Below are positions 62,301 through 64,000 of a DNA stretch of 64,000 bases, one piece after another. Each line of letters begins with the position of its first letter. The first letter of the stretch is position 1. Position numbers and translations under genes: made by a program. Source of the stretch: Acinetobacter sp. TGL-Y2 (GTDB taxonomy: Bacteria > Pseudomonadota > Gammaproteobacteria > Pseudomonadales > Moraxellaceae); NCBI RefSeq assembly GCF_001612555.1, contig NZ_CP015111.1, positions 234,878-298,877 of the forward strand, read 5' to 3'. The notes beneath the pieces were generated by a model, which saw nothing but the letters and a program-made list of their open reading frames with translations, did not search any database and had not been told where the DNA came from.

Positions 62301-64000
62301 ATGTAAGTCAGTTGAATAATGTGGACCAAAAAGTTGAAGGTTTTAATTCAAACTTAACCACACAAATTACCAATACCAATACCCTTATCGGTACAACTAA
62401 AGATCAACTCAATACTCAAATTACCGATACCAACACTTTGATCGGAACAACCAAAGATCAGCTCAATACTCAAATTATTAATACAAACACTCTGATCGGA
62501 ACCACTAAAGATCAGCTCAATACTCAAATTACCGATACCAATACCCGTATTGATACAACCAAAGATCAACTCGCAGTGCAGATTGACACGACCAAAAATG
62601 AATTGGTAAATACCGGTTTAAACTTCGTTTCAAATACTGGTCAGGTTGTTAATCGTAAACTAGGTCAACAATTAAGTATTGTCGGTGGTGCAGACGTTGA
62701 TGAAAGTTTAAGTAGTGCCGAAAATGTCATTACTCGCTCTACTGACAACGGCATTAAAATTGAGTTATTAAAAGATGTAAAATTCGATACAGCAAATATT
62801 GGCGGCAATATCCTCAATCAACAAGGCTTGTTCATTGCTAAAGGTCCAAGTATTACGGTTGATGGTATTAATGCAGGCTCTAAGAAAATCACCAATGTTG
62901 CAAATGGTGAGGCTTCTACTGATGCAGTCAATAAAGGTCAATTAGACGATCTTATTACAAATCAAAATACTATAGATGTTTCGGCTGTAAAATATGACAG
63001 CTCGACTAAAGATAGTATTAACCTACAAGGGAAAAATGGAACCACAATCAGCAATCTTAAAGATGGTGTTTCTGATACAGATGCCGTTAATTTACGTCAG
63101 TTAAATAATGTGGACCAAAAAGTTGAAGGTTTTAATTCAAACTTAACCACACAAATTACCAATACCAATACCCTTATCGGTACAACTAAAGATCAACTCA
63201 ATACTCAAATTATCGATACCAACACCCGAATTGATACGACCAAAGATCAACTCAATACTCAAATCATCGATACCAACACTTTGATCGGAACAACCAAAGA
63301 TCAGCTTAATACTCAAATTTTTAATACAAATACTCTGATCGGAACCACTAAAGATCAGCTCAATACTCAAATTACCGATACCAATACCCGTATTGATACA
63401 ACCAAAGATCAACTCGCAGCGCAAATTGACACGACCAAAAATGAATTGGTAAATACCGGTTTAAACTTCGTTTCAAATACTGGTCAGGTTGTTAATCGTA
63501 AACTAGGTCAACAATTAAGTATTGTCGGTGGTGCAGACGTTGATGAAAGTTTAAGTAGTGCCGAAAATGTCATTACTCGCTCTACTGACAACGGCATTAA
63601 AATTGAGTTATTAAAAGATGTAAAATTCGATACAGCAAATATTGGCGGCAATATCCTCAATCAACAAGGCTTGTTCATTGCTAAAGGTCCAAGTATTACG
63701 GTTGATGGTGTTAATGCCGGCTCTAAGAAAATCACCAATGTTGCAAATGGTGAGGCTTCTACTGATGCAGTCAATAAAGGTCAATTGGATGATCTTGTTG
63801 CAAATCAAAATGCTTTAGATGGCTCTAATGTAAAATATGACAGCTCGACTAAAGATAGTATTAACCTACAAGGGAAAAATGGAACCACAATCAGCAATCT
63901 TAAAGATGGTGTTTCTGATACAGATGCCGTTAATTTACGTCAGTTAAATAATGTGGACCAAAAAGTTGAAGATTTTAATTCAAACTTAACCACACAAATT
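59324..64000 (+). CDS. Trimeric autotransporter adhesin, N-terminal part, cut by window edge
   Basis: The frame is open from the ATG at 59324 (GGTG upstream) to the right edge, 1559 codons with no stop. The start MNKVFKTFFSKKLNRIVIAS ERSKAVG is an extended signal peptide of the type V secretion kind, with the hydrophobic core and ALAYS cleavage site near residue 54. YadA-like head repeats follow (NIAIGESALTTGKSSIALGT GAIAIG; later AFGTRASALGQDTIAFGTDA). A coiled-coil stalk alternates with neck motifs (DAVNLRQLNNVDQKV). The stalk includes 18-residue repeats with TTKDQLNTQI. The membrane anchor lies outside. Such adhesins bind host or surface components and each other. Confidence 0.88.
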   Translation, partial: MNKVFKTFFSKKLNRIVIASERSKAVGKSSSKTNTVIFTALLFQAPLALAYSNGIETGVSNIAIGESALTTGKSSIALGTGAIAIGSNLSLEQLNELLNQQKSLVSDINSIRTDISSKESSYSALLDTVYKVERNLNIIKDLDQSLSSEQSKTNDLSSAWNITNLELKEKSNVVSEKLKILNSIDLSKITPTWQEDGGLDGLANQLMTSVENGTNISFGLDFYKDYITKYINVEKNINYDANRYDAVAGNPIDAYYGGIVDNGFNSNEKVIRFNTPLKSVDMQFYMTIDANAYYSESAFDFIVTKQNQHLLDFQNNFDNKIENLKQSDEILSSLLTDEYVTKLKTDIQNQFDTNARTIRKLELDKILRNQSETDPTFATLFKERQDLITQGVGSTTLNKITKDYSDLLISYKNDRLTSIQQENALNVNKIKDALNSELSDVKSRMDSIDLKLKNNKALIADYEKEIANRQPTPEELEAYNKAKLVEAELEAEKKKLSEREQALKDVQGDLADGQNATAMGTDAIATGQNSQAFGTRASALGQDTIAFGTDAKAQKAGSIAIGANSEANAQENDVAIGKGSKTALVVQTPKSIIDGKEYSFAGSAPASTFSIGSLGNERTLTNLAAGQVNGSSTDAVNGSQLFSVITALESNSSLDQLNLKYSDLDKNHVNLAGSDGTTLSNLNDGEISLNSKDAINGGQLFNVNDKLETNINIVSGIQTDITNIQNSDLKSVKYNTDNSAIILTGLNGTKISNLDDGVSDTDAVNLRQLNNVDQKVEGFNSNLTTQITNTNTLIGTTKDQLNTQIIDTNTRIDTTKDQLNTQIIDTNTLIGTTKDQLNTQIFNTNTLIGTTKDQLNTQITDTNTRIDTTKDQLAAQIDTTKNELVNTGLNFVSNTGQVVNRKLGQQLSIVGGADVDESLSSAENVITRSTDNGIKIELLKDVKFDTANIGGNILNQQGLFIAKGPSITVDGVNAGSKKITNVANGEAPTDAVNVSQLNNVDQKVEGFNSNLTTQITNTNTLIGTTKDQLNTQITDTNTLIGTTKDQLNTQIINTNTLIGTTKDQLNTQITDTNTRIDTTKDQLAVQIDTTKNELVNTGLNFVSNTGQVVNRKLGQQLSIVGGADVDESLSSAENVITRSTDNGIKIELLKDVKFDTANIGGNILNQQGLFIAKGPSITVDGINAGSKKITNVANGEASTDAVNKGQLDDLITNQNTIDVSAVKYDSSTKDSINLQGKNGTTISNLKDGVSDTDAVNLRQLNNVDQKVEGFNSNLTTQITNTNTLIGTTKDQLNTQIIDTNTRIDTTKDQLNTQIIDTNTLIGTTKDQLNTQIFNTNTLIGTTKDQLNTQITDTNTRIDTTKDQLAAQIDTTKNELVNTGLNFVSNTGQVVNRKLGQQLSIVGGADVDESLSSAENVITRSTDNGIKIELLKDVKFDTANIGGNILNQQGLFIAKGPSITVDGVNAGSKKITNVANGEASTDAVNKGQLDDLVANQNALDGSNVKYDSSTKDSINLQGKNGTTISNLKDGVSDTDAVNLRQLNNVDQKVEDFNSNLTTQI
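61634..63950 (+). repeat. Long near-identical DNA repeats within the adhesin stalk
   Basis: Units begin with the same sequence (AATGTGGACCAAAAAGTTGA) at 61634, 62318, 63107 and 63951, giving unit lengths of about 684, 789 and 844 bases. Inside each, 54-base repeats (18 residues, TTKDQLNTQI core) occur five, four and five times. The parts after them, encoding NTGLNFVSNTGQVVNRKLGQ onward, are almost identical. The number of repeats differs between units, as expected from recombination or slippage. Confidence 0.85.

Noticed and set aside
61670..63808. Minus-strand reading frames in the adhesin repeats (about 63-93 codons)
   Set aside because: They repeat with the DNA repeats and are mirror frames of the adhesin coding sequence, with no ribosome sites.

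Overview
The window looks like 64 kb of a large, AT-rich conjugative plasmid from a gammaproteobacterium, most likely Acinetobacter or a close Moraxellaceae relative. The genus is an inference from overall gene style: low GC, a ParA/ParB pair, a plasmid topoisomerase III, F-type TraG and TraN homologues, ArdC, H-NS-like proteins and a YadA-type adhesin. No rRNA, tRNA or replication initiator gene was recognised.

Layout. 1-3274 (minus): end of a block with a partial small membrane protein and a 1001-residue membrane-anchored protein. 3377-5964 (plus): a Sel1-repeat protein, an unknown protein and two paralogous secreted proteins. 6130-8859: AT-rich genes ending in a P4-type integrase, possibly an inserted element. 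8957-19793: accessory genes, mostly unrecognised, including a decayed DUF3268 gene, a head-GIN (DUF2807) protein and two NYN/PIN-like proteins. Here lies the first of two short CRISPR-like arrays without cas genes (12938-13205).

19879-27473 is the most unusual part. Six genes (ardC, four small membrane proteins and one unknown protein) each follow a nearly identical promoter plus structured 5' leader, and each ends in a similar hairpin terminator. The leader has nested stems, one with G-U type variation between copies, and a final hairpin that covers the Shine-Dalgarno sequence. The second CRISPR-like array sits between ardC and the next cassette. The arrangement resembles an early-expressed anti-defence or leading region built of interchangeable cassettes. 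An H-NS-like gene and a coiled-coil membrane protein lie in it on the opposite strand.

27522-33216: partition operon parA-parB, an H-NS-like protein with two DNA-binding domains, a 675-base region with strong inverted repeats, a tyrosine recombinase and a DUF2726 protein. 33253-58554 (minus) is a transfer and backbone block: an outer-membrane barrel, three DUF4116-like repeat proteins, three tandem TraG-like proteins (one with a lysozyme-like domain), topoisomerase III, a TraN function apparently divided over three secreted proteins, and a regulator pair. 59324 to the right edge is the start of a trimeric autotransporter adhesin with long, almost identical stalk repeats.
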